NCBI GenBank assembly: GCA_012842685.1
Contig: DUSI01000032.1
Span: 1-64,000, forward strand
Origin: Candidatus Fermentithermobacillaceae bacterium
GTDB taxonomy: Bacteria > Bacillota > Sulfobacillia > Fermentithermobacillales > Fermentithermobacillaceae
Direction of reading: 5' to 3'
DNA: 64,000 bases
Under the pieces are notes generated by a model that worked only from the letters and a program-made list of their open reading frames with translations, was not told the DNA's origin and did no database searches. Shown one piece after another: positions 42,988 through 51,112 of this stretch (position 1 is its first letter; every line of letters begins with the position of its first letter). Position numbers and translations under genes: made by a program.

Positions 42988-43038
42988 GTCCCACACCTCT
43001 CCCTGTGGAGGATGGCCCGCTTCCGGGTAAATTGTTTA

Positions 43039-43050
43039 GACATTTATGTC
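43039..43050. promoter_or_regulatory. GACAT-N2-ATGTC palindrome at the guaA promoter
   Basis: GACATTTATGTC is a perfect 5-2-5 palindrome overlapping the second -10 box (CATAAA on the minus strand) of guaA. Candidate operator; it is unlike the paired PurR boxes of Bacillus as I know them. Confidence 0.45.
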
Positions 43051-43111
43051 ACTTTAGATGGAGCACAACAATTCTCATCAAGACTTTATCACCCGCCCGG
43101 CAAACATTCAA
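43043..43111 (-). promoter_or_regulatory. Tandem promoters of the guaA-pur operon
   Basis: Minus strand, distal promoter: TTGAAT (43111-43106), 17-bp spacer, TAAAGT (43088-43083) with TGn extension. Proximal promoter: TTGTTG (43071-43066), 17-bp spacer, CATAAA (43048-43043). The leaders would be about 50-90 nt and contain no purine-riboswitch core. Confidence 0.55.
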
Positions 43112-43217
43112 CAACTTGCGGTGACTAGAGAGGATGAAGGCATCTATGTGAAGAATGACGTAACCAGCATAAAATCCTCCGGGGTAAAGACACTCAAAAG
43201 AATCGGGAGGGTACAGG

Positions 43218-45308
43218 ATGGAAAAGCAAAAGAGACCGCTTGCGTCCCGGGATCTCTGGTCCTTGAGGTTCACGGGAGACCCGGAGCTCTCTCCTTCTGG
43301 GAATGAGCTGGTATGGGTCGAGACGTGGATAAACGCAGAGAAGAACATCTATGAGTCGGCAATCTACATTTCGCGGCGAGACGAGTCTGGCAAGTTCGGG
43401 CCTCCCTCCCGCCTAACCTACGGGAAAAAACCAAATGGAGACGGCGCGATGGATTCCTCGCCCAGGTTTTCGCCGGACGGCAAGTACCTGGCTTTCACCT
43501 CAAACCGGTCGGGGAAAACCCAGCTATACCTCCTGAACATGGAAGAAGGAGGCGAGGCGCGCCAGGTCACCAACTTGGAAGACGGCCTCTCCCAGTTCAC
43601 GTGGTCGCCGGATTCCAAGCGCATAGCCTTCTGCTCGAGAGAACCCAAGCCCAAGAAGGAGACAAAACCGGATGAGATAGACACTTCCAAGGACGTAACC
43701 GTCATAACCCACCTACGCTACAAGATGAACGGCGTACCCGGGGTCGTCGACCCGAGACCGGTACACATCTACACCGTGGAGATCCAGACCGGGGAGATCC
43801 GGCAGGTTACGACCGGCGATTTCCACGACATGGCCCCCGCCTTCTCTCCCGACGGCAAGAGGATCGCCTTCGTCTCGTGCCGGGAACCCGATAGGGAGCT
43901 CAGGATGGTCCCCGACCTCTGGGTAGTCCCGGCCGAAGGAGGCGAAGCCGTAAGGTACACCTTTGGGAAGGGTCCCGTGAGCTCTCCCGTCTTCTCGCCC
44001 GACGGGAAGTGGATCGCTGTCTTGGGCCACGAGCAAGGTGAGAGCGGCACCGCCAATATCGAGGTCATGGTGGTACCCGCCGAGGGCGGGGACGTCGTAC
44101 ACCTCTGGGACATAGACAGGAGCGTCGGTTCGGGGCTCGGATCGGATTCCAGATGGGACAGCGGCCGCTCGGGCCCCTACTGGTCGCGAGACAGCAAGAC
44201 CCTGTACTTCATCCTCACAGACAAGCGGGTCTCCGGGATCTACAAGACCTCCTTGGACAACCCGCACGTGGAGCTCGTGGCGGGTGCGGTACCGGGGAAC
44301 CTGAACTACTGCGGCAAGTTCCCGCCGGTCTGCAACTCCTTTGCCATGAAGGAGCTTTCAAACGGAAACCTGCTCTTCGCCATAAACGGGAACTCGCCCG
44401 TAAACCCGGGCGATATCTTCGCCGTAGAAATACCCGGCCCGGTCTGCGGCCCCGTGAACGAATCCTGCCCGCTCCAGCAAATCACGGCCGTAAACGAAGG
44501 GCTGCTTTCGGAGGTCTTCCTGATCACTCCCGAACCCTTCACCTTCCACTCCACCGACGGGCTCGAGCTGGACGGGTGGATGATGAAGCCGGCGAACTTC
44601 GAAGAAGGCAAGAAGTATCCTGCCATCATACAGATCCACGGCGGACCCCACTCGGCCTACGGCGAAGCCTTCTTCTTCGAGTTCCAGCTCCTCTGCTCCA
44701 AGGGGTTCGGGGTATTCTACTGCAACCCGCGCGGGAGCTCCGGCTACGGCAAGAAGTTCGCCGACGGGGTGATAGGCGACTGGGGCGGCATGGACTACCA
44801 GGACATCATGTCCCTGAAGCGCTACGTGGATAAGGTGCCCTGGGTCCAGACGGACAAGATCGGCGTCACCGGAGGAAGCTACGGCGGCTACATGGTCAAC
44901 TGGATAGTCGGGCACACCGACGAGTTCGCCGCGGCCGTCACCCAGCGGAGCATCTCCAACATGTACACCAAGTACGGGGTCTCGGACATCGGCTGGTTCG
45001 GGAACAAGAGGGGCTTCGGCGGAAGGGACCTCTGGGACAGCGAAGATTTCATCATGGAGCGCTCGCCCATCAGGTACGCGCCGCGGGTGAACACACCCAT
45101 CCTCATAATCCACTCGGATCAGGACTACCGGTGCCCGCTGGAGCAGGCGGAGCAGTGGTACGTGGCCCTCAAGAGGCTGGGCAAGACGGTGGAGTTCGTG
45201 AAGTTCACCGGCGAAAACCACGAGCTCTCCCGCTCGGGCAAACCCTGGAACAGGGTCGAAAGGCTGGACCACATACTCCGGTGGTTCGAGAAGTACCTCA
45301 AGGGATAA
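43218..45308 (+). CDS. S9 family acylaminoacyl-peptidase/prolyl oligopeptidase
   Basis: 696 residues. The N-terminal half is a TolB-like beta-propeller with SPDGK repeats (FSPDGKYLAF, FSPDGKRIAFVS, FSPDGKWIAVLG). The C-terminal alpha/beta-hydrolase has nucleophile Ser554 in GGSYGGYMVNW, Asp636 in HSDQDYRCP and His668 in ENHELS. The oxyanion segment is HGGPHSAYGEAFF. No signal peptide, so a cytosolic peptidase that trims acylated or short peptides is likely. GGGAGG precedes ATG 43218. A terminator follows 17 nt after the stop. Confidence 0.93.
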   Translation: MEKQKRPLASRDLWSLRFTGDPELSPSGNELVWVETWINAEKNIYESAIYISRRDESGKFGPPSRLTYGKKPNGDGAMDSSPRFSPDGKYLAFTSNRSGKTQLYLLNMEEGGEARQVTNLEDGLSQFTWSPDSKRIAFCSREPKPKKETKPDEIDTSKDVTVITHLRYKMNGVPGVVDPRPVHIYTVEIQTGEIRQVTTGDFHDMAPAFSPDGKRIAFVSCREPDRELRMVPDLWVVPAEGGEAVRYTFGKGPVSSPVFSPDGKWIAVLGHEQGESGTANIEVMVVPAEGGDVVHLWDIDRSVGSGLGSDSRWDSGRSGPYWSRDSKTLYFILTDKRVSGIYKTSLDNPHVELVAGAVPGNLNYCGKFPPVCNSFAMKELSNGNLLFAINGNSPVNPGDIFAVEIPGPVCGPVNESCPLQQITAVNEGLLSEVFLITPEPFTFHSTDGLELDGWMMKPANFEEGKKYPAIIQIHGGPHSAYGEAFFFEFQLLCSKGFGVFYCNPRGSSGYGKKFADGVIGDWGGMDYQDIMSLKRYVDKVPWVQTDKIGVTGGSYGGYMVNWIVGHTDEFAAAVTQRSISNMYTKYGVSDIGWFGNKRGFGGRDLWDSEDFIMERSPIRYAPRVNTPILIIHSDQDYRCPLEQAEQWYVALKRLGKTVEFVKFTGENHELSRSGKPWNRVERLDHILRWFEKYLKG

Positions 45309-45324
45309 CCCCGTGACACAAGTG

Positions 45325-45359
45325 GGACCGGCAGTACCCGTGCGGGCTGCCGGTCCTTT
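45325..45359 (+). terminator. Terminator after the S9 peptidase
   Basis: GGACCGGCAG (45325-45334) and CTGCCGGTCC (45347-45356) form a perfect 10-bp stem with a 12-nt loop, followed by TTT. Closes the S9 peptidase unit. Confidence 0.75.
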
Positions 45360-45418
45360 GCATTCGGTCACGGATTCGTGCTTTTCCGGGACTCGCGGCG
45401 GCCATCGCCACCGGGAGG

Positions 45419-47152
45419 TTATCTCGCCGCCGCCTGCTTCTTCCTGAAGATGTCCAGTATCCTCTCTATCCGGATCTCTTCGGGGATGGGTTTTCGCGTC
45501 TTAGGATCGATTGCCACGCAGGCCCCGTCGACCATAGAGGTGACGATCTCCCCACAGGCGCTCGGGTTCCCTTTGAGATGGGGCGCATCGAGTATCCCGA
45601 GCGCGATGGCGGTGGAAAGGGTCACGGGATCCGCGAACGGGTCGGGCCCGATCTCGAAATATCCCTCCCGTTTAGGCACCGGTATGGCCCCTTCCATGAG
45701 GAGCCTGTGGACTTCGGCTATCCCGGCGAGGAGGACCATCGCGTCCGTGACCAGCCGTTCACGCCTGGCGATAACCCTCTCGTCCAGAGCCAGATCGGGC
45801 ATGCCTTCCAGGCACAACCGGATAGCGCCGCGGGCGATCTTGCAGCTCTCGATCACCTCTTCTGCGCTGGCCAGGTGATCCGCCTCGCAATAACCAACCA
45901 CGTGTACGATGTGGGGCTTCACCGCCATAGAGACCGTCGTGGACAGGGCCAGATGGCCTTTGGCCTGGTCCAGGTCGACCGGGAAGCTGGCGAGCCCTGC
46001 CCGCACCTGCCGGTACACTTTGAAGTCATCTCCGGCAAGGGATTCTACGAGCTTGATTTTCGCAAGCATCTTGCCCAGGTCCATGACCGGGCTCGTGCCC
46101 GGCGGCGTGTTGAACATAAGCTGGGCGACGTACTCTCTCACGCCTGCCTTCTTTGCGTTGTAAGCCGCAAGGTACGCCGCGGCGACCGCAACCACGTCGG
46201 GCGCGTCCCTGAGGCTCCAGTGATGGGCCTCGTTCACTTCGACCGGTATGCCCCTTTGGGCGTGCCAGGCCATGAGCTCCTGACCTTCGGCGATGGACTG
46301 CACGACAGGCCTGGGCCCCCGGCCGTCCAGGACGTTGTACCAGCAAAGGGGAATAGCCGCCCATGCGTTCTTTATCGTGCTCGCGAGGAGCTCCGCGAAA
46401 CGGAAGACGTCCCGGGTGCCGCTATAGCAGCGCATGAGAGGGTAGTTCCCCGTCCTCGAAGCAGCGTAGAGCTTTTCAAAATCCTCCCTCGACCGCACCG
46501 CGGTCCCCCCGGATCCGTCCTGGTCGTGGTCCATCTCTTCGGGGCGGAAGAAGCTCTCCTGGGCGTTTTGGTCGGGGCCCAAAGAGATAACGTCCAACAC
46601 GCCTGACCCGGCTATCCTCTTTATGCCTTCCGCCGTCTCGTCCACAGACGGAAGGCCGAAGTGGTGCCTGAGGATCGGGTAAGGCTGCTTCCATTCGATC
46701 CTCTCGCCAAGCCTATCCGGGTACCGGGATATCTCTTTGAGGACCGGCTTCCCCCGCAGGTAGGCTATTATCTCATCTATGTCTTCCTTCCCTGAGAAGA
46801 CGGCATCAAAGCCTCCCTCTTCTCTGGCCACTTGGGCCACAGGAGGAGTGCCGCCTAAGAGGAGTTTCACCGAACAGCCCCTTTTCTCCAGGGCAGACTT
46901 CAGCCTCCTTATGAGGTTTCTAGCCGCCTCCGGGTCGAGGCGGTAACCGACCGCCAGGTAATCCACTTTATTGGCTTTGGCCATGGCCGCAAGGTCCTCA
47001 GGCGAGACGGCGGTCCCTGCGAACTCCGCACGGTACCCCTGACTTTCGGCGAGCCTCAGGAAACTCAGGACACCAGCCACATGGACGCAATCGCCCATAG
47101 ATGCGCCCAATATCTTCTTGCCCGCTCGGGGCCTAATTTCGTTCACTGTCAT
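45419..47152 (-). CDS. Cobalamin-binding mutase-like enzyme (MutE-like barrel)
   Basis: About 577 residues. The N-terminal 120 residues look like a B12-binding Rossmann domain: ILGASMGDCVHVAGVLSFLR (a DxxHxxG variant of the base-off DxHxxG motif), GTAVSPEDLAA and VKLLLGGTPP (GG motif). Residues about 170-560 resemble the glutamate-mutase E type TIM barrel (VVQSIAEGQELMAWHAQRG, YVAQLMFNTPPGTSP, HIVHVVGYCEADHLASAEEV). A carbon-skeleton rearrangement or a cobalamin-dependent transfer is likely; the substrate is unknown. The start ATG 47152 overlaps the opine-dehydrogenase stop (ATGA) with GGAGGTG upstream. It is the last gene of the c-di-AMP-riboswitch operon. Confidence 0.65.
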   Translation of the reverse strand: MTVNEIRPRAGKKILGASMGDCVHVAGVLSFLRLAESQGYRAEFAGTAVSPEDLAAMAKANKVDYLAVGYRLDPEAARNLIRRLKSALEKRGCSVKLLLGGTPPVAQVAREEGGFDAVFSGKEDIDEIIAYLRGKPVLKEISRYPDRLGERIEWKQPYPILRHHFGLPSVDETAEGIKRIAGSGVLDVISLGPDQNAQESFFRPEEMDHDQDGSGGTAVRSREDFEKLYAASRTGNYPLMRCYSGTRDVFRFAELLASTIKNAWAAIPLCWYNVLDGRGPRPVVQSIAEGQELMAWHAQRGIPVEVNEAHHWSLRDAPDVVAVAAAYLAAYNAKKAGVREYVAQLMFNTPPGTSPVMDLGKMLAKIKLVESLAGDDFKVYRQVRAGLASFPVDLDQAKGHLALSTTVSMAVKPHIVHVVGYCEADHLASAEEVIESCKIARGAIRLCLEGMPDLALDERVIARRERLVTDAMVLLAGIAEVHRLLMEGAIPVPKREGYFEIGPDPFADPVTLSTAIALGILDAPHLKGNPSACGEIVTSMVDGACVAIDPKTRKPIPEEIRIERILDIFRKKQAAAR

Positions 47153-48273
47153 CTCCAGCACACCTCCTGGACCACGTGTTCGATGAGTTCACGGGCCGAA
47201 AGGCCCGCAATCCCCATGCTCTCTGCGGTCCGGCCCGTAGTCATGTAGTCTTCGCCCATGAGGGCGGAAGCCATGTCCACCGCTGCCCGGATCACGGGGA
47301 CATCCACCCCTGCGATCTCCGCCAGGGCCAGCATCGGGACGAGGCTGAAGGGGACATCTTCCGTGATATAGCGACATTCAATCGTGTCCGGAGCCACTAT
47401 CCCGCGGTAGGCTTTGTTGGCCCGTATGGCTTCGTAAAGGTTCTCCGCCTTTATGCCGTAGCTCTCCCCGAGCCACTCCAGGGCTCCCCTGGCGGGTACG
47501 CCCAAAGCACTCGCGATGGCCAGCCGCTCGCGGTCGAGGGCTTCCAGGACCGAAGCCACTCGCGGTGAGATGCCCTCGGTGTAATGCTCAAAAGGTAGGG
47601 ACGAGTCTACCCTCGCTGCGTTCAGAAGGGTAGGGACGGGGTGGAACACCGCGCCCATGTTGTCAAGGCTCGTGACCATGACGTTTTCTACCGGCACGAA
47701 CTGGGGAAACACGGGCTTCAAGGCTCTTAGCACCTGCATGATCCTCGCGGCCGGAAGGGCGGCTATGCTTACCGACTTCTTTATCCCGAACACGCGGGAA
47801 CGCCCGGGCCCCACTGTCCTGCTGGCGTACACGAAGGTGTTGGTCTCGGCCACGGTAACAGAAGCGCGGCAACCTTCCCTCAGCAAGGTCGCGCGGAAGG
47901 CCAGGGCCCCTCCCGTCCTCCCGGGGTTTAGGACCACGATCTGGCCATCCCGCAGGTAAGGCGCCATGAGACGGGCCACGGCCTCGTGCCCTGAAGCCGG
48001 CACCGTCACCATTATCACGGGGACGCCTTTCACGGCTTCTTCCATATCGGTCGTGACCTTGCTTGGCGCGGCCACGCCTCTTATTTCACCTTCGAGGGAT
48101 ATGCCCCCGCACGACTCTATTTCCTCGATGGTTTTCCCAGACCTGTTCCACAGGTTTACGCCGTACCCCCTAAGGGCCAGGTAACCTGCCATGGCTACAC
48201 CGCCGTTCCCGGCGCCTATCACGGCGAAGTCCCCGTTCTCTAGTCCAGCGTGCTCTCTTAGCTCTTCTGCCAT
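47149..48273 (-). CDS. Opine/octopine dehydrogenase-family NAD(P) enzyme
   Basis: 374 residues. The N-terminal Rossmann fold (FAVIGAGNGGVAMAGYLALRG) and the C-terminal domain with the opine-dehydrogenase His/Asp region (NMGAVFHPVPTLLNA, about 205-220) fit the NAD/NADP octopine/nopaline dehydrogenase family. Such enzymes reductively join an amino acid amine to an alpha-keto acid, or act as related imine reductases; staphylopine-type enzymes belong to the same fold. The start is ATG 48273 with AGGAGG 6 nt upstream. It lies between the ATP-grasp ligase and the cobalamin enzyme, coupled to the latter. Confidence 0.8.
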   Translation of the reverse strand: MAEELREHAGLENGDFAVIGAGNGGVAMAGYLALRGYGVNLWNRSGKTIEEIESCGGISLEGEIRGVAAPSKVTTDMEEAVKGVPVIMVTVPASGHEAVARLMAPYLRDGQIVVLNPGRTGGALAFRATLLREGCRASVTVAETNTFVYASRTVGPGRSRVFGIKKSVSIAALPAARIMQVLRALKPVFPQFVPVENVMVTSLDNMGAVFHPVPTLLNAARVDSSLPFEHYTEGISPRVASVLEALDRERLAIASALGVPARGALEWLGESYGIKAENLYEAIRANKAYRGIVAPDTIECRYITEDVPFSLVPMLALAEIAGVDVPVIRAAVDMASALMGEDYMTTGRTAESMGIAGLSARELIEHVVQEVCWR

Positions 48274-48321
48274 CGGGAGACCTCCTTTCTCTCGTTTCAA
48301 AGGAACAATCCTGCATGGGGC

Positions 48322-49338
48322 TTAAGCGCCTCTCGCCGCGCCGTCTGCCTTAGGAGCCCCGGGTAGTTCCCGGCTCCGGGCTCTCTCCGCGGCGGCTTGG
48401 ATGAGAGTCTTCACGATGTCCGTGTAAGTAAGCCCCGCCTTTGCGGCTATGCGTGGGTACTCGCTGTAATCCGGGATGAGACCGGGAAGGGTGTTGACCT
48501 CAAGCACGTAGGGAACCCCGCCATCGCTCAGGCGTATGTCAACCCTCGCAAAGTCCCTGCAGCCGACGGCAGCCGCGGACCTCACGGCCGCGTCTTGCAA
48601 GAGGCGAGCGAGGTCCTCAGGTACCTCGGCCGGACATTTCACGGTCACGCTGTCCAGCCTCTTGACTTTGTAGGAGAAAAGGTCCCCTTCTTTGAAGATG
48701 ATCTCCTGGACGGGAAGGGCCCTGAGACTTGGATATCCCAGGAGCGCAACGGTGAATTCCCTTCCCGGAATGAACTCTTCGATCAAGACCGGCGGGCCAA
48801 ACTCGTCGATCAGCCTCGCTGCCACGCGCGCCGCACCTTCCGCGGTGGAAACCACGCTTTCCTCGGTGATGCCAAGGCTCGCACCCTCCGCGGCAGGCTT
48901 GACGATGGCGGGGAGCTTGAGACCCCGGGTGAGGTCCCGGCGCAGATCTTCCTTCCCGAGGACCACCTGGAATGGAGGGGTCCTTATGCCCGCGGCCTCC
49001 ATGGCCATCTTGGCGACGTGCTTGTAGAGCCCCACTACGTGGCCATGGGACGAGGCTCCCGTGAATGGGATCCCGCTCATCTCCAAGATCGCCGCTATGT
49101 TCGCCTGGTCTTTCTTGGACCGGTACCCTGTAGCGAGGTTGAGGATCACATCTGGCCCCAAGGTCTCGATCTCCAGGAGCATGGCCGGGCCCGCTTCCAC
49201 CACGCTCGCGTCATGGCCCAGCTCCTCAAGGCTCTTCAGCACGGCATCCCTCGTCCTCACCGTGTGTTCGGCGGCATGAGGATCCTGCCGGTTCAGAGGA
49301 CAGTCGCCGGTTGGAGCGGTTACGACGCATACGCGCAT
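48322..49338 (-). CDS. Ddl-like ATP-grasp ligase
   Basis: 338 residues. The ATP-grasp core is intact: LPAIVKPAAEGASLGI (nucleotide lysine), PVLIEEFIPGREFTVALLG and FARVDIRLSDGGVPYVLEVN (metal-binding Glu/Asn). It aligns with D-Ala-D-Ala ligase, but where Ddl has the HGxxGEDG substrate loop this protein has LATGYRSKKDQANIAA, so the N-terminal acceptor pocket differs. It most probably ligates an amino acid or amino acid derivative by acyl phosphate. ATG 49338 has GGGAGG 7 nt upstream. It is the first gene after the c-di-AMP riboswitch and is followed after 48 nt by the opine-dehydrogenase-like gene. Confidence 0.8.
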   Translation of the reverse strand: MRVCVVTAPTGDCPLNRQDPHAAEHTVRTRDAVLKSLEELGHDASVVEAGPAMLLEIETLGPDVILNLATGYRSKKDQANIAAILEMSGIPFTGASSHGHVVGLYKHVAKMAMEAAGIRTPPFQVVLGKEDLRRDLTRGLKLPAIVKPAAEGASLGITEESVVSTAEGAARVAARLIDEFGPPVLIEEFIPGREFTVALLGYPSLRALPVQEIIFKEGDLFSYKVKRLDSVTVKCPAEVPEDLARLLQDAAVRSAAAVGCRDFARVDIRLSDGGVPYVLEVNTLPGLIPDYSEYPRIAAKAGLTYTDIVKTLIQAAAERARSRELPGAPKADGAARGA

Positions 49339-49371
49339 GGCTCTCCCTCCCTGTGAGATTCAGGCAGTGGG

Positions 49372-49549
49372 AAAAAAGGCACATAGAAACCCAGGCCTCT
49401 GGCACAACAAGGCATAAGCCCACGCCATAAGGCGCATTCCCAGTGAGTGCAGGGCGTGTTTTCCGGAGGCTTAAGGCCCCCGCGTGCGAAAACTGGCCTT
49501 TGGCCGGTGCCTTAGGGGAAGACGAAGAGCTGCGGTAGGGCGCAGCAAC
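49372..49549 (-). promoter_or_regulatory. Expression platform of the c-di-AMP riboswitch
   Basis: No gene is seen here. On the minus strand GGAAGACG (49562-49555, the aptamer's 3' end) can pair with CGTCTTCC (49524-49517), enclosing a perfect GCTGCG/CGCAGC inner stem. This structure would compete with aptamer closing helix P1. Further down are a GGCC-AAA-GGCC stem followed by AGTTTT (about 49506-49488) and a weak stem before U6 (A6 at 49372-49377 on the plus strand) about 35 nt before the start codon; either may be the terminator. The on/off direction is not decided by sequence alone. Confidence 0.55.
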
Positions 49550-49694
49550 GTAGCCGTCTTCCTTTTCCACGCTTACGAGGTTAGCTGACGGGCTCGGGCC
49601 GAAAAGGTGTGGCCCTACGCTTTCGCGATTAGCCCCAGAGATCTGGGTCCCCCGCTCTCCCCGTCAGGGGAGATTCAGCGATCAGGCGTGCTAC
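49550..49694 (-). promoter_or_regulatory. c-di-AMP riboswitch (ydaO/yuaA type)
   Basis: Minus-strand blocks match the ydaO consensus in order: ATCGCTGAATC, GCGGGGGACCCA, GGGGCTAATCGCGAAAGCGT, AGGG, CCCGAGCCCGTCAGCTAACC and TCGTAAGCGT. Outer helix P1 forms from GTAGC (49694-49690) and GCTAC (49554-49550). The element senses cyclic di-AMP and normally controls potassium and osmolyte transport or cell-wall genes in Bacillota (established). Here it leads an ATP-grasp, opine-dehydrogenase, cobalamin-enzyme operon. Confidence 0.93.
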
Positions 49695-49717
49695 CCACTG
49701 CTCAACGTGGGTTTTAT

Positions 49718-49745
49718 ATTATCGCTACTTTCCAGCGAATGTCAA
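49718..49745 (-). promoter_or_regulatory. Promoter of the c-di-AMP riboswitch operon
   Basis: Minus strand: TTGACA (49745-49740), a 16-bp spacer, GATAAT (49723-49718). The -35 is a perfect match and the -10 a 5/6 match. It overlaps the stop codon of the MFS gene. RNA would start near 49711, then form a CCCAC/GTGGG hairpin and the aptamer, giving a leader of about 370 nt. Confidence 0.8.
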
Positions 49746-50992
49746 GCGGCTGCTTGTCCTCTAATCTCCCGGTCGTAGTGCCTGAAGGCCCGCCAGTACA
49801 CGATGCTTGCGAGGCAGTACAATACGGCGGTGAAGAAGTACGGGATCTCGTAGCTCCAGTTCTCCATGATGTAGCCTGCCACGGCGGCGCTCGCCGACCT
49901 CGTGAGGTTGTCGGCGATGCGCATGAGGCTGGACATCTTTCCCCTCTTCTCCGGGCCGACTATCTCCATGGAAAATCCCGAGGCTACCGGGTTCGACATG
50001 TTCATGAGGGCTGACCTCATGAAGAGGGCAAAGGAGACGAGGTATATGTTGGGCGGCAGGGCGATAAGGAGCAGAAACGGTATGGACGCAAGCTGCGTCC
50101 CGACTACCGTCGGGATCCTGCCGTATCTCGTCGCCAGGACCGGAGCGATCAGACCAGCGACCGCGGTGGCACCATTGGTGAGGGACAATATGAGACCCAC
50201 CAGGTCGGTGGTGATCTCCAGCTTCTTGGTGAGGAAAACGTTGAAGTAGGGGACAACCATCCCCGCCCCAAAACCGATCAAGATGTTGTAGAAGAGTAGG
50301 TTCCATACCTCCCGGATACGTGCCGTCTCGAGCAGCTCTCGTACCTCGTCTTTGGCGGCACCGGCCAGCTCTCCCATTCGAGCCTTGGACTTCTTTTCCT
50401 CCTGTATCTTGAAGGTGGGCGTGACGCCCAAGAGGGTAACCAGGGAGAAAACGGCTAGGGAAATCCTGTACGACCTCACCAGGCCGAGAGAGCGGAACCT
50501 TTCGGGCAGGAAACCTCCAAGGAGGCTCCCTACCATGTTCACCCCCATGGACAGGGAGAAGTTCACACCGAAAAGCCTTTGCCTGTCTTCGGGCGTGCTC
50601 GACTCCGCGAGAAGGGGCGCTCCCGAGGTCATCTGGCAGGCTTCGGCGCATCCTAGGATACACGAGAAAAGCACCATCAGGGCCGGCGAAGAAGAAACCG
50701 CCATCCCCAGGTAACCCACGGTCGTGAGGAGCCCGGCGGCTATGAGGACCGGCCTCCTGCCCACCCTGTCCGAGAACATCCCGGCAGGGATGGAAAAGGC
50801 GGCAGCCGACAGCATCCTGGCCGAGAGGATGGTACCCAGGACCGTCTCGCTGAAGCCGAGGGACAGTATGTAGAGCCCCTGGATCACTCCGAACGCGCCC
50901 TTGGCGAGGGCGCTCATGGACACTGACTGGAGATACAAATAGGCGTTCCGCTGAAACCTCATAACATGGACTAATACTACATCGCACTTCAA
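49742..50992 (-). CDS. MFS transporter
   Basis: About 416 residues, twelve membrane helices. Motif A between helices 2 and 3 is GMFSDRVGRRPVL; a second-half equivalent is VLATRYGRIPTVV. Central loop 'QEEKKSKARMGELAGAAKDE' is charged and helical. Drug/H+ antiporter-like, substrate unknown. The start is unclear: TTG 50992 has AAGGGAT nearby, while ATG 50962 lacks a ribosome site. Divergent from the HD-GYP gene. Its stop codon lies within the -35 of the downstream riboswitch operon. Confidence 0.85.
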   Translation of the reverse strand: MKCDVVLVHVMRFQRNAYLYLQSVSMSALAKGAFGVIQGLYILSLGFSETVLGTILSARMLSAAAFSIPAGMFSDRVGRRPVLIAAGLLTTVGYLGMAVSSSPALMVLFSCILGCAEACQMTSGAPLLAESSTPEDRQRLFGVNFSLSMGVNMVGSLLGGFLPERFRSLGLVRSYRISLAVFSLVTLLGVTPTFKIQEEKKSKARMGELAGAAKDEVRELLETARIREVWNLLFYNILIGFGAGMVVPYFNVFLTKKLEITTDLVGLILSLTNGATAVAGLIAPVLATRYGRIPTVVGTQLASIPFLLLIALPPNIYLVSFALFMRSALMNMSNPVASGFSMEIVGPEKRGKMSSLMRIADNLTRSASAAVAGYIMENWSYEIPYFFTAVLYCLASIVYWRAFRHYDREIRGQAAA

Positions 50993-51112
50993 TATCCCTT
51001 TCGCCTGCGCATCTTAATCGCCATCTCTCGGTTTCGATAACCATACTGGGCAATCGCAGCCGATAGACCATAGAACGCTGCGTTCTTCGCGCATGAGAAG
51101 AGAGGAGAACAA

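Noticed and set aside
42997-43217. Purine riboswitch upstream of guaA
   Set aside because: The conserved three-way junction core was not found; only promoters and a palindrome are visible.
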